A DNA stretch of 64,000 nt, from NCBI GenBank assembly GCA_019115985.1, contig DXCN01000040.1, positions 62,001-126,000 on the forward strand, given 5' to 3'. Position 1 is the stretch's first letter. The number at the start of each line of letters is the position of its first letter. The notes under the pieces were generated by a model. The model saw nothing but the letters and a program-made list of their open reading frames with translations, did no database searches and had not been told where the DNA came from. The position numbers were made by a program, and so were the translations under genes. The stretch is from Candidatus Rothia avicola (GTDB lineage Bacteria; Actinomycetota; Actinomycetes; Actinomycetales; Micrococcaceae). Shown one piece after another: positions 42,344 through 53,607 of this stretch.

Positions 42344-43238
42344 TGAGCGTCCACCCCTCTTCCCGCAGCTGGCGGCGGGTAGCGCCCTGCACAAAGCGCA
42401 GGTGCAGGCGCTCGCGCCCCGGGGCCATCTCATACTTGAGCAGTTTCTCTGCCGCCACCGGGTCGGTTTCACCGGCACCGTAAGCCGGACAAAGGTCGGC
42501 AACGGGGCAGGCCCCGCAGGCAGGTTTTTGGGCGTGACAGATGCGGCGGCCGTGGTAGACCAGCCGGTGAGAAAGCTGCGTCCAGTCCTTGGGTTCAAAA
42601 AGCTCAGCGACGTCGCGTTCAACCTTAACGGGGTCTTCTTCAGTGGTAAAGCCAAAGCGGCGGGCCAGGCGGCCGAAGTGGGTATCGACGGTAAGGCCCG
42701 GCTTGCCAAAAGCATTACCCAGCACCACGAAAGCGGTTTTTCTCCCCACGCCGGGGAGCTTAACTAATTCCTCAAGCCTGCCCGGTACCTGCCCGCGGTG
42801 ATCTGCCATCAGCTGGGCTGCCAGGTTCACGATTGCCTTGGCCTTGGAACGGTAGAAGCCCAGGGGCCGCACAATGTCTTCCACGTCTTCAATCCGCGCG
42901 GACGCCAGCGCCGCCGCATCGGGGTAGCGGGCGAACAGTTCGGGTGTGGTGGCATTCACGCGCACGTCGGTGGTTTGGGCTGAGAGGACGGTAGCCACCA
43001 GGAGCTCAAAGGGGTTATCAAAGTCGAGTTCGGCAACCGCATAGGGGTAGGTCTCCCCCAAAATACGGTTGATTTTGCGGGCACGACGGGTCAGGGCTAG
43101 GGGGCTTTCGGTCTCACCGCGAGCTGCCGCGCGGGCATGCTTTCGGGCGGACGCGCGCGCCTTGGGCTCGGGTACAGAGCGGGTTTCGAGTTGGGCGAGC
43201 TCGTCAGGGCTAAGAGGTACATCGGCATGTAGGGGCAT
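42336..43238 (-). CDS. nth: Endonuclease III
   Basis: LLVATVLSAQTTDVRVNATTPELF, LPGVGRKTAFVVLGNAFG HhH-GPD, C-x6-C-x2-C-x5-C Fe-S cluster CHAQKPACGACPVADLC. Confidence 0.95.
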   Translation of the reverse strand: MPLHADVPLSPDELAQLETRSVPEPKARASARKHARAAARGETESPLALTRRARKINRILGETYPYAVAELDFDNPFELLVATVLSAQTTDVRVNATTPELFARYPDAAALASARIEDVEDIVRPLGFYRSKAKAIVNLAAQLMADHRGQVPGRLEELVKLPGVGRKTAFVVLGNAFGKPGLTVDTHFGRLARRFGFTTEEDPVKVERDVAELFEPKDWTQLSHRLVYHGRRICHAQKPACGACPVADLCPAYGAGETDPVAAEKLLKYEMAPGRERLHLRFVQGATRRQLREEGWTLSA

Positions 43239-43326
43239 ATACCCAAGCCTACCGCCGCCCGTCCTTGCGGTACCCGGGTTAGCTGCCACCGGCGTCCTTA
43301 TTTCGCGTAACACGAACGCGCAAATT

Positions 43327-43342
43327 TGTGACTAGCGCTACA
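43327..43342. promoter_or_regulatory. Weak candidate Crp/GlxR-type site TGTGACTAGCGCTACA upstream of acs
   Basis: Perfect left half-site TGTGA, degenerate right half; 75 nt before the acs ATG. Confidence 0.3.
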
Positions 43343-43417
43343 GGGTGCGCTAAGGTGAGAAAAAGTCCGTTTGTGGCGCACATCAATGACGCGCCCCATA
43401 GAACAGGAAGGCACACC

Positions 43418-45355
<1,938 letters not shown>

Positions 45356-45374
45356 AACGCACGACATAACAGGG

Positions 45375-45477
45375 TGTGGGGCATGCGCGCCCGCCGACTA
45401 ACCTTCTTGCTGGCTCGCAAGCTCGCAAGCAATTCACGCCAGCCCCAGCCAGTTGGCTTTGGCGCACATGCCCCACA
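45375..45477 (+). repeat. ~103-bp imperfect palindromic dispersed repeat, copy B (downstream of acs)
   Basis: Perfect 11-bp arms TGTGGGGCATG/CATGCCCCACA extended by GCGCC/GGCGC; shares the ATTCACGCCAGCCCC core with copy A. Confidence 0.7.
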
Positions 45478-45578
45478 TCAGTTGAGGCCAGTGTTCTTGA
45501 CTAAACGCCCGCCCCCTTTGTGCCCCATCTATGGCAGCAAGCTGGAGGCGGGCGTTTTCATGTGAAAAACTAGAGGCT

Positions 45579-46034
45579 ATGGCAACACCACAGACTGCAC
45601 CACGACATATCTCCGTGATTAACGGCCCCAACCTCAACCTGCTTGGCGTGCGCAAACCCGAGATTTACGGGCACACCACCCTAGCCGACATCGAAGCCGC
45701 CCTACGCGCCCAAGCCGCTAAACTGGGCTACAAGATGAGCTTCATGCAGTCCAACCACGAGGGCGACCTCATCGACGCAATCCAGGCAGCCCGTACCGCA
45801 TCCGCCGGCATCATCATCAACCCGGCAGCCTATACCCACACCTCTGTGGCCCTGCACGACGCCCTCGAATCAGCCGAGCTGCCGGTTGTCGAAGTGCACC
45901 TCTCTAACGTGCACAAGCGGGAGCCCTTCCGCCACCACTCCTACATCTCGCCCCAGGCGACGGCCGTGATTGCCGGTGCAGGTGCCCAGGGCTACGAGTT
46001 GGCTCTCGCCTTCCTAGCCCGCCACCTGGGCTAG
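45579..46034 (+). CDS. aroQ: 3-dehydroquinate dehydratase, type II
   Basis: [52 protein letters not shown]. Confidence 0.96.
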   Translation: MATPQTAPRHISVINGPNLNLLGVRKPEIYGHTTLADIEAALRAQAAKLGYKMSFMQSNHEGDLIDAIQAARTASAGIIINPAAYTHTSVALHDALESAELPVVEVHLSNVHKREPFRHHSYISPQATAVIAGAGAQGYELALAFLARHLG

Positions 46035-46055
46035 TCACGCCCAAACTGCTAAGCG

Positions 46056-47228
46056 CTAGTTAGACACGCATTGGCCGGTGGCAACCTCGGGTGAGGTAGC
46101 GCTGACCTGGGCCAGAGCTTCAAGAATCTGCGAGGCTGGAACAGCGTAGCCGGTCTGGCTCTGGGTCGACTTGGCAAAGACCATAGCCATGACCTGCCCG
46201 TCCTCGGTGAGTACGGGGCCGCCCGAGTTGCCCTGCTGGATCTGGGCAGCTAGCTGGTAGACCAGGCGGGAGGGGTTGGTTTCGCCGGTCTGCGAGTTGA
46301 TGGTTTGGGTGTAGCCGAGCCCCTGGACGATTGCGGCCCGGCTGGTGAAGGGGCCGCCGCCCGGGTAGCCCATAAAGGCGACTTCGGTGTCCGAAGCAAC
46401 CTCGGCTCCGTTGACGGTCAGAGGGGCGAGGGCCAGGTCCGGGGCGCTGATAACAGCAATATCTCGTTCGGTGTCGTAATAGACCACATCGCCGGTGACG
46501 GCCTGGCCGTCGCGACTGAGCAGGGTTGGGGTGCTGACGCCCGCCACCACGTGGGCATTGGTGACCACTAGGCCGCCGTCCACCACGAAGCCTGAGCCCT
46601 CAGATGTGTAATTACAGGCCTGGGCTGCACCCACAACCTGCACTACCGACCACCCGGCTTCTTCCAGAGCGGCTGTTTCGATGGTGCCGAGCGGGGCGGA
46701 CTGCTCAGGGTAAAGCAGCTGAGAAATCTCGGGCAGGCCGGTAGCCTGCACAATCTGGCCGCGTATTTCGGTGACCTTCTCCTGGGCGGACGCCGGGGTC
46801 ACCTGCATCATCCAGGTCACCACCTTAGATTCCGCAGTAAGGGCGGTAACCGCTGGGATGCCCAGAGGGCGGACGAGCAGCACCACGGTCACGATGACCA
46901 GCGAGGCCAGCACCATGTTGAGAACACCGCCAGCAAGTCGCTCTAGGCCGCGCAGGGGTGTGCGGTCGCTTGCTCTACGGATTGCGCTACCCAGGGTCAT
47001 GCCCAGGGTCTGCCCCAGCACCAGGCAAGCAAGGACTGTGCCCAGTCCGGCTAGCAGATACCACTGTGAACTAACCTGGTTGATCACCCAGGGGGTGGCA
47101 TAAATAGCGGCAACTGCGCCCAGCACGAAACCTACGAAGGTGCCAAGAGTGACAAAGAGGCCCTGCCGTATACCGGCTAAAAAGTAGAGGGCGATAATAG
47201 CGATAATGACCCAGTCAAGTACGGTCAT
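46056..47228 (-). CDS. MarP family serine protease (CvpA-like TM domain plus trypsin-like domain)
   Basis: VDGGLVVTNAHVVAG (His), DTERDIAVI (Asp), AQIQQGNSGGPVLTEDGQ (Ser); N-terminal CvpA-like helices. Confidence 0.9.
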   Translation of the reverse strand: MTVLDWVIIAIIALYFLAGIRQGLFVTLGTFVGFVLGAVAAIYATPWVINQVSSQWYLLAGLGTVLACLVLGQTLGMTLGSAIRRASDRTPLRGLERLAGGVLNMVLASLVIVTVVLLVRPLGIPAVTALTAESKVVTWMMQVTPASAQEKVTEIRGQIVQATGLPEISQLLYPEQSAPLGTIETAALEEAGWSVVQVVGAAQACNYTSEGSGFVVDGGLVVTNAHVVAGVSTPTLLSRDGQAVTGDVVYYDTERDIAVISAPDLALAPLTVNGAEVASDTEVAFMGYPGGGPFTSRAAIVQGLGYTQTINSQTGETNPSRLVYQLAAQIQQGNSGGPVLTEDGQVMAMVFAKSTQSQTGYAVPASQILEALAQVSATSPEVATGQCVSN

Positions 47229-47534
47229 GACTCTCCATTCAACGGGGAGGGCTGAGCGGGCCTGGCTCCGTTATCTATTGCAGCGGCAAGACACGCCGAG
47301 GCAGATAGAGCGGGCCCTGCCGGCGCTCAGCCCTCACAGGAATACCACAGCCTACACTCCTAACCTGAAAGAATAGGCAGAAACTAGGGAAAAATTCTCG
47401 GTGAAGCGCCCTATGCCCGCAGTCTTTGGGTATCGAAAGCACCAAATATCCTGTAGGCTCGTAATAGTTGAATAAGTCACAGATAAAAGTGCTGTGTGAT
47501 GAACTAGGCAAAGACTATGCTTAGAAGTCTGCCC

Positions 47535-47552
47535 GCCCTGTACGTACAGGGC
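47535..47552. promoter_or_regulatory. Perfect 18-bp palindrome GCCCTGTACGTACAGGGC upstream of the crp-like gene
   Basis: Self-complementary sequence 53-70 nt before ATG 47605. Confidence 0.5.
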
Positions 47553-47604
47553 ACTGCACTCGAATCGCCCCCTTTAGATCCATCATCAGGAGTAAAAGAG
47601 AACC

Positions 47605-48282
47605 ATGGATATTGAAGTACTACGCCGTGCTCCGCTGTTCGCTTCACTCGACGACGAAGCCTTTGCAGCACTGACCGAAGACATCACCGAAGTTGACCTT
47701 TCACGCGGCGCCACCCTCTTCTACGAAGGCGACCAGGGCGACCAGCTCTACTTCGTTATCTCAGGCAAGATGAAGCTGGGCCGCACTGCCTCTGACGGCC
47801 GTGAGAACCTGGTAGCTATCATGGGCCCCGGCGAAATCTTCGGTGAGATGGCCCTGTTCGATCCCTCACCCCGCTCAACCAGCGCAACCGCTGTCTCTGA
47901 GACCCGCCTGGCCGGTGTGAAGCACGAGTCCCTGCGTAAGGCCATGGAGAAGTCCCCCAACATCTCCGCTCAGGTTCTGCAGGCTCTGGCTCGCCGTCTG
48001 CGCCGCACCAACGAGAACCTGGCTGACCTGGTCTTCTCAGACGTTCCCGGCCGCGTTGCCAAGGCCCTGCTTGACCTGGCTGACCGCTTCGGCCGTCCTG
48101 CCACCGACGGTGTGCTGGTTGCCCACGAACTGACTCAGGAAGAGCTGGCCCAGCTGGTTGGCGCTTCCCGTGAGACCGTGAACAAGGCTCTGGCCGAGTT
48201 CGTTTCCCGCGGCTGGATCCGTCTGGAAGCTCGCGCTGTGGTCATCCTCGACCTACAGCGTCTGCGCCAGCGCTCCCGCTAA
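47605..48282 (+). CDS. Crp/Fnr family transcriptional regulator (Crp/GlxR-like)
   Basis: cNMP domain FYEGDQGDQLYFVISGKMKLGR...GPGEIFGEMALFDPSPRSTSATA and HTH ELTQEELAQLVGASRETVNKALAEF. Confidence 0.95.
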   Translation: MDIEVLRRAPLFASLDDEAFAALTEDITEVDLSRGATLFYEGDQGDQLYFVISGKMKLGRTASDGRENLVAIMGPGEIFGEMALFDPSPRSTSATAVSETRLAGVKHESLRKAMEKSPNISAQVLQALARRLRRTNENLADLVFSDVPGRVAKALLDLADRFGRPATDGVLVAHELTQEELAQLVGASRETVNKALAEFVSRGWIRLEARAVVILDLQRLRQRSR

Positions 48283-48318
48283 GGTGGGGCGGGCGTCCTG
48301 CCTGCTCTCAATACTCTA

Positions 48319-48355
48319 AAACCGGGTGGTCAGCTCTAGCTGACCACCCGGTTTT
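48319..48355. terminator. Strong intrinsic terminator AACCGGGTGGTCAGCT-cta-GCTGACCACCCGGTTTTTT
   Basis: About 16-bp near-perfect arms and a T6 tract. Confidence 0.95.
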
Positions 48356-48674
48356 TTGCACCTGCCCGGGGGCGGACGCCGGTAGTTAGCAAGGCCAGGG
48401 TGCTGCTTCTCGCCCCATCTGGCTGGGGGATTTTTCCCAGGCTCTTGAGGGTATAGGCGGTGCCACACACCAGTAAGGTAAGGGCCGCCAGGTAAGAGAG
48501 CCCCAGGCAGACCAAACCTAGCCCTGGGATAAGTTGCAGCCCCAAGGCGCCCAACCCCAAGCGTCCACCGATAATAGCCACCAGTAGCAGACAGGCCCCC
48601 AGGGTCGCCCATCTGGTAAGTCTCTGCGACAGTGAGATGGGTGCTGAGCTGGGGGCCTGATGCTTGCGGGGCAC
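48336..48674 (-). CDS. Small hypothetical membrane protein
   Basis: TM-rich 112 aa (ACLLLVAIIGGRLGLGALGLQLIPGLGLVCLGLSYLAALTLLVCG); stop lies inside the crp terminator; adjacent to NUDIX/RidA genes. Confidence 0.5.
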   Translation of the reverse strand: MPRKHQAPSSAPISLSQRLTRWATLGACLLLVAIIGGRLGLGALGLQLIPGLGLVCLGLSYLAALTLLVCGTAYTLKSLGKIPQPDGARSSTLALLTTGVRPRAGAKNRVVS

Positions 48675-48676
48675 GG

Positions 48677-49633
48677 CTAGATCTTTTTCTCCTGCACCGC
48701 CAGGTAGCAGGTACCGGCGGCGTCCTGTTTGACCTCGGGCAGGTAGAGGGAAACCTGGCGTCGCTTGGCCAGGAAGGCAACCGCCCCGGAGGCGGCAGCG
48801 AGCTGTTCCAGCAGGTACATGACGCCAGGGGTCACCAGCTCCTGGAAGGGCACCCCGACGGTGTCGTCCTGCCCAATTTCGTTGCCGAGTTCTACGCTCA
48901 TGGGGTGGGCGACCAGCTCACGCACGCTGACCCAGCGCCCCCAAATTCCTTTCCCGGCGAGCAGGGAGGGGTTCTGCCCCACCGGCACCGCGCAGGTGAA
49001 ATAGTGAATGTCGTAGCGCTTGTGGAAGAAGCCCGGTGACTGCCAGCGGGCTAGGGGTTTGAGCAGGTCGGCACGGATTTTGAGGCCGCGGCGTTCCAGG
49101 TAGTCAGCAAAGGTTTTATCCTGCTGGGCTACGGCCAAGCGCGAGGCCATGCACTCGTGCCCGCTGGTGAGCTCGATGGTAGAGAGCTCGCCGCTGCCAG
49201 CCAAGAGCACGCCTGTCTCTTCAAAGAGCTCACGTACAGCGGTGACCACGGCGGCAATAGCTGCCCCCAGGTCGTCCTGGCTGAAGGCCTTGGCCCAGTA
49301 GTCGCCGCCGGGACCGACCCAGCCGATGGGGGCGGCGTCCTCGGGAACACCAAGACCGCCGGGGAAGGCGACCCGCCCCATGGGGGATTTCACCCGGTAG
49401 GTCATAAAGGTTTCAGGCCCCGAAGCGCCATCGCGCACAAAAACGACCGCGGCTGCGGGCTTGGCCGCGCACGGGGTGCAGTCCCCCTCATCGAGCCAGG
49501 TGCGGGCAGAATCCTGCTGGTTTGAGGGGATTGGGTGGGTTTTGGGTGCCGGGGCTTCCGCCGAAGCGTAGGGGGCGGACGCCGGCGGCGGCACCCGCTT
49601 GAGGGCGCCGGTATACATCGGTTGGCTAGGCAT
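48677..49633 (-). CDS. NUDIX hydrolase
   Basis: AFPGGLGVPEDAAPIGWVGPGGDYWAKAF...AAIAAVVTAVRELFEETGVLLA. Confidence 0.85.
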   Translation of the reverse strand: MPSQPMYTGALKRVPPPASAPYASAEAPAPKTHPIPSNQQDSARTWLDEGDCTPCAAKPAAAVVFVRDGASGPETFMTYRVKSPMGRVAFPGGLGVPEDAAPIGWVGPGGDYWAKAFSQDDLGAAIAAVVTAVRELFEETGVLLAGSGELSTIELTSGHECMASRLAVAQQDKTFADYLERRGLKIRADLLKPLARWQSPGFFHKRYDIHYFTCAVPVGQNPSLLAGKGIWGRWVSVRELVAHPMSVELGNEIGQDDTVGVPFQELVTPGVMYLLEQLAAASGAVAFLAKRRQVSLYLPEVKQDAAGTCYLAVQEKKI

Positions 49634-50102
49634 ATTCCACGATAATTTCAACTTCTACCGGGGAGTCCAGCGGTAGCACCGGCACGCCAACGGCTGAGCG
49701 GGCGTGCACGCCTGCCTCGCCAAAGACCTCGCCCAACAGCAGGGAGGCCCCGTTGATGACGGCGGGCTGGCCGGTGAAGGAGGGGTCTGATGAGACGAAA
49801 CCGACCACCTTGACCACGCGGGTGACGCGGTCAAGATCGCCGATGACGGACTTGACGGCAGCCAGGGCGTTCAGGGCTGAGAGGCTAGCCAGTTTATGCG
49901 CGGTTTCGGGGTCTACAAAGCCTTCGGCGCCGGAGTCTGAGACCTTGCCGGTGGTGGGCAGCTCGCCCTTAACGAAAGGCAGCTGGCCCGAGGTGTAGAC
50001 GTAGTTACCGCTGGTGACGGCAGGAACGTAGGCGGCTACCGGGGCTGCCAGCTCGGGCAGGTCGTAGCCAAGTTCTTTGAGGCGGTCTTCAATCTTTGAC
50101 AC
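49626..50102 (-). CDS. RidA family protein (reactive intermediate/imine deaminase-like)
   Basis: GNYVYTSGQLPFVKGELPTTGKV, SLSALNALAAVKSVIGDLDRVTRVVKVVGFVSS. Confidence 0.9.
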   Translation of the reverse strand: MSKIEDRLKELGYDLPELAAPVAAYVPAVTSGNYVYTSGQLPFVKGELPTTGKVSDSGAEGFVDPETAHKLASLSALNALAAVKSVIGDLDRVTRVVKVVGFVSSDPSFTGQPAVINGASLLLGEVFGEAGVHARSAVGVPVLPLDSPVEVEIIVEYA

Positions 50103-50141
50103 GGTATACCTTCTTGAAGAGCAGTGTTTCTAGGGGCCAAA

Positions 50142-50174
50142 AACCGGGCTCGGGGCCGAGGCCTGAACCCGGTT
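50142..50174 (-). terminator. Terminator of the DUF4177 gene
   Basis: Minus-strand AACCGGG/CCCGGTT stem-loop followed by a T-run. Confidence 0.7.
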
Positions 50175-50187
50175 CTGGTGTGAGTAT

Positions 50188-50394
50188 TTAGTTGCTAGCC
50201 TTCTTACGCTTGAAGTAGGCGATTGGGTTGCCCTGAGTGGGAGCAACCATGTTACCGGCGGGGTTTGCGCCGCCGGGGGCGGGGGCACCGGGGAGCACGG
50301 TAACGAGCTCCCAGCCGTCTTCACCCCAGTTATCGAGGATCTGCTTGGTTGCGTGAATCATCAGGGGCACTGTTGCGTATTCCCATTTTTCCAT
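50188..50394 (-). CDS. DUF4177 domain small protein
   Basis: MEKWEYATVPLMIHATKQILDNWGEDGWELVTVLPG. Confidence 0.85.
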   Translation of the reverse strand: MEKWEYATVPLMIHATKQILDNWGEDGWELVTVLPGAPAPGGANPAGNMVAPTQGNPIAYFKRKKASN

Positions 50395-50515
50395 AGCATC
50401 AAGCCTAGACCACCGGGGCTAAAAAGACGACTCTTACACCTCTCACAGGTTTTTCTTGGGTGGCTGTGACATGCACGCCGGTGCGCTTTTCGCCCTGAGC
50501 CGATAAACTGATGTA

Positions 50516-52645
50516 ATGGCTTCTTCAAAGAATGTGCGAAAGAGGCGCCGCAGCCCCGGCGACCTTGTTCAGTTTGTTGCGCTGAGCATCATTGCTGGTT
50601 TTATTGCGGCGCTGATTATGGTGCCGCCCACCACGGCCCTGAGTGCATCTATCAATGCATCGATGAACTGGTTTAAGAGTCTGCCCGCTTCCCTCAGCAA
50701 CGGGCCGCTCTCTCAGCCGTCCGTTATCTACGCGAATGACGGCAAGACTGAGCTGGCGTCCTACTATGCCCAAAACCGTACCGAGGTGGCGCTGGACGAC
50801 ATTTCCCAGCACATGAAGGACGCGATTCTTTCGTCCGAAGACCGTAACTTCTACGAGCACGGTGCGGTTTCCCCCATGGGTATCGCCCGTGCCCTGGTCA
50901 ACAACGTCATTAACCCGGAAGCCCGTCAGGGCGCTTCTACCCTGACCCAGCAGTACGTCAATAACCTGCTCATTGACGCGGCTGAGCAGGCAGGTACCGA
51001 AGCCAGCACTCTGGGTGCCAATAAGGATTACCTTGATAAGATCAAGGAAATGAAGCTGGCTATCTCGATGGAGCAGAACCTCTCTAAGGACCAGATTCTT
51101 GAGGGCTACCTCAACATCATCAACCTGGGCGGTTCCAACTACGGTGTAGAAGCCGCAGCCTACTACTACTGGGGCATCTCAGCCTCAGAGCTCAGCATCT
51201 CCCAGTCGGCTATTCTGGCGGGCATGGTGGTTTCACCCAACATGTATCGCCCCGATAAAAACCCTCAGCTGGCGAAGGAGCGCCGCGATGTAGTTCTGGG
51301 CACCATGCTTCGCGACGGCAAGATTACCGAGGACGAATACTCGGACGCCCTGAATGAAAAGATCACTCTCGATATCCACGCCACCCCCATGGGCTGCTCC
51401 ACCGCCGGTGACTTTGCGCATTTCTGTAGGTACGCAATATTTGATTTCCTGGGTGATGAGACCTTCGGTGCTACCGAAGAGGACCGTGAAAATGCCCTCT
51501 ACCGCGGCGGCTACAAGATCATTACCACCATTGACCCTGACGCCCAGAAGGACGCCAAGACCCAGGTTGAAGCCACTCAGCCTTCCACCAACAACCCCGA
51601 CCGTGTCAGTACCTCTCTCGTTTCCGTTGCCCCCGGCACCGGCAAGATTATTGCCATGGCCCAGAACTCCGGCTACGGCCCTTCTGACACAAGCGATTTT
51701 GCTGACAACTACTTCAACTTCAATGCAGATGTGGATCACGGCGGCGTAGCGGGTTGGCAGCCCGGTTCAACCTTCAAGGCCGTGATTCTGGCCCAGTGGA
51801 TTAAGGACGGCAAGGGCGTCAACGCTACCATCGATGGCACCGCTATCAGCTACCCGCAAAGCTTCCGGTGGCCTGCTAGCTGCCGGCCTGAGGGGTACGT
51901 GCTTTCAAGCTCTGGAACCGGCTATTCCTTCCAGAACGCAGACGGCGCTAGCAGAACCTGGGGCACAGTAGCTTACGGTCTGAAGAACTCCATTAACTCC
52001 TACGCTATTAAGATGGCTTCGGTCACCGACGCCTGCGCTATCAATGATCTGCGCGCCAAACTCCGTATTACTGACGGTATGGGCAATGCCCCTTACGATA
52101 TGACCAACCCCGCCTACCTGCTGGGTGGTTGGGACCGTGGCACCACCCCCCTCGCTATGGCAGCAGCCTTTGCTACTTTTGCCAGTGGCGGCACCTACTG
52201 CGAGCCTATGGCTTTAGAGAAGGTCAGCAAGGGTGATACCGAGGTCAAGACCTATGAGTCCACCTGTGAGCGCGTACTTGAAAAGGACGTTGCCAACGGT
52301 GTGACCTACGTACTCAAGCAGGTTCTGGTAGATGGCTCAGGTTACCAGCGCGGCATCGGCCTGCCCGATGCGTCCGCCGCTAAGACCGGTACTACCGATA
52401 ACTCCGCCCACACCTGGACCGTTGGGTACACCCGGGGTCTCTCCACCGCGTCATGGGTGGGTAGCGTTGAAAATACCTCTCGCCCCCTCAACGGCCTTTC
52501 CATCAACGGTAGGGTTCTTGACTACGTGGACGGTGCCACCTACGCAGGTGCCCAGTGGCAGAAGTTCATGCAGGCCCAGGCTAAGAACTACAACACCGAT
52601 AAGTTCGAGACCCCCTCGAACACGGTTCTTGGTACTAACCAGTAA
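50516..52645 (+). CDS. Class A penicillin-binding protein (transglycosylase/transpeptidase)
   Basis: SSEDRNFYEHGAVSPMGIARA, GASTLTQQYVNNLL, PGSTFKAVILAQW, KTGTTDNSAHTWTVGYT. Confidence 0.95.
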   Translation: MASSKNVRKRRRSPGDLVQFVALSIIAGFIAALIMVPPTTALSASINASMNWFKSLPASLSNGPLSQPSVIYANDGKTELASYYAQNRTEVALDDISQHMKDAILSSEDRNFYEHGAVSPMGIARALVNNVINPEARQGASTLTQQYVNNLLIDAAEQAGTEASTLGANKDYLDKIKEMKLAISMEQNLSKDQILEGYLNIINLGGSNYGVEAAAYYYWGISASELSISQSAILAGMVVSPNMYRPDKNPQLAKERRDVVLGTMLRDGKITEDEYSDALNEKITLDIHATPMGCSTAGDFAHFCRYAIFDFLGDETFGATEEDRENALYRGGYKIITTIDPDAQKDAKTQVEATQPSTNNPDRVSTSLVSVAPGTGKIIAMAQNSGYGPSDTSDFADNYFNFNADVDHGGVAGWQPGSTFKAVILAQWIKDGKGVNATIDGTAISYPQSFRWPASCRPEGYVLSSSGTGYSFQNADGASRTWGTVAYGLKNSINSYAIKMASVTDACAINDLRAKLRITDGMGNAPYDMTNPAYLLGGWDRGTTPLAMAAAFATFASGGTYCEPMALEKVSKGDTEVKTYESTCERVLEKDVANGVTYVLKQVLVDGSGYQRGIGLPDASAAKTGTTDNSAHTWTVGYTRGLSTASWVGSVENTSRPLNGLSINGRVLDYVDGATYAGAQWQKFMQAQAKNYNTDKFETPSNTVLGTNQ

Positions 52646-52653
52646 GGACTCCC

Positions 52654-53607
52654 TTGAATTCTCAGAATTCTCGTGGTGTGGCGGCTTCAGCTGGCGCTCT
52701 TGCCCAGACCCTTTCAGCGGTTCTGGCAGCGGGTGCCATAGCTGGGGCCGCCACGGCCGCTTATGCCCACTTTATTGAGCTCAATAACTTCCAGGTACGC
52801 AGGGAAACCCTGCCGATTCTGCCGGAAGGTAGCCCCGACTTCAAGATTCTGCATATCTCGGATATGCACATGATTCCGGGGCAGGCCCAGAAAACCGCCT
52901 TTATGCATTCTCTGGCCGAGCTGGAGCCTGACCTGGTCATCAACACCGGCGATAACCTCTCCCACCTCGACGGCCTTCCCGCCCTACTAGAGGCCCTGGA
53001 CCCCCTGCTGGATTACCCGGGTGTCTATGTGCCGGGCTCTAACTGCTACTTCGCCCCGGTGCCCAAGAACCCGGCCCGCTACCTCTGGAAGAAGAACACC
53101 GGGGACGAGGCCAACGACCAGACCCGCGCGGTACTCCCCACCCAGGCCATGCACGATGCCTTCGATGCTCGCGGCTGGGTAGGGCTGATTAACCGCTATG
53201 AGACGCTCACCCTTGGAGGGCTACGCCTAGAGTTTTCCGGGGTGGATGACCCCCACCTGGTGTACGACCGCCACCCCGGTTTCTCCCCCACCGCTTTTGA
53301 CGCAGAGCCGGGCCCAAGCGTCCGCCTGGGTGTCTGCCATGCCCCCTACCTGCGTACCCTGGACCGCTTTGTGGACGACGGCGCCCAGGCTATTTTCGCG
53401 GGCCACACCCACGGTGGGCAGGTCTGTCTGCCCGGTGGGCGGGCCCTGGTGTCCAACTGTGATCTGCCCCCGGCCCGGGCCAAGGGTCTCTCCTATCAGG
53501 GGGACGTGCCCGTGCAGATAACGGCTGGCCTGGGCACCTCACGCTATGCCCAGGTGCGCCTCTTCTGCCCGCCCGAGGCCGTACTGGTGACACTGACAGC
53601 CCGGTAA
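52654..53607 (+). CDS. Metallophosphoesterase
   Basis: KILHISDMHMIPGQ, VINTGDNLSHLDG, FAGHTHGGQVCLPGG. Confidence 0.93.
   Translation: MNSQNSRGVAASAGALAQTLSAVLAAGAIAGAATAAYAHFIELNNFQVRRETLPILPEGSPDFKILHISDMHMIPGQAQKTAFMHSLAELEPDLVINTGDNLSHLDGLPALLEALDPLLDYPGVYVPGSNCYFAPVPKNPARYLWKKNTGDEANDQTRAVLPTQAMHDAFDARGWVGLINRYETLTLGGLRLEFSGVDDPHLVYDRHPGFSPTAFDAEPGPSVRLGVCHAPYLRTLDRFVDDGAQAIFAGHTHGGQVCLPGGRALVSNCDLPPARAKGLSYQGDVPVQITAGLGTSRYAQVRLFCPPEAVLVTLTAR

Noticed and set aside
41604-42767. Upstream extension of the NUDIX ORF to 42715 and plus-strand ORFs across nth/NUDIX
   Set aside because: The extension lies antisense-phase inside nth. A GTG at 42343 that overlaps the nth stop gives a normal NUDIX length.
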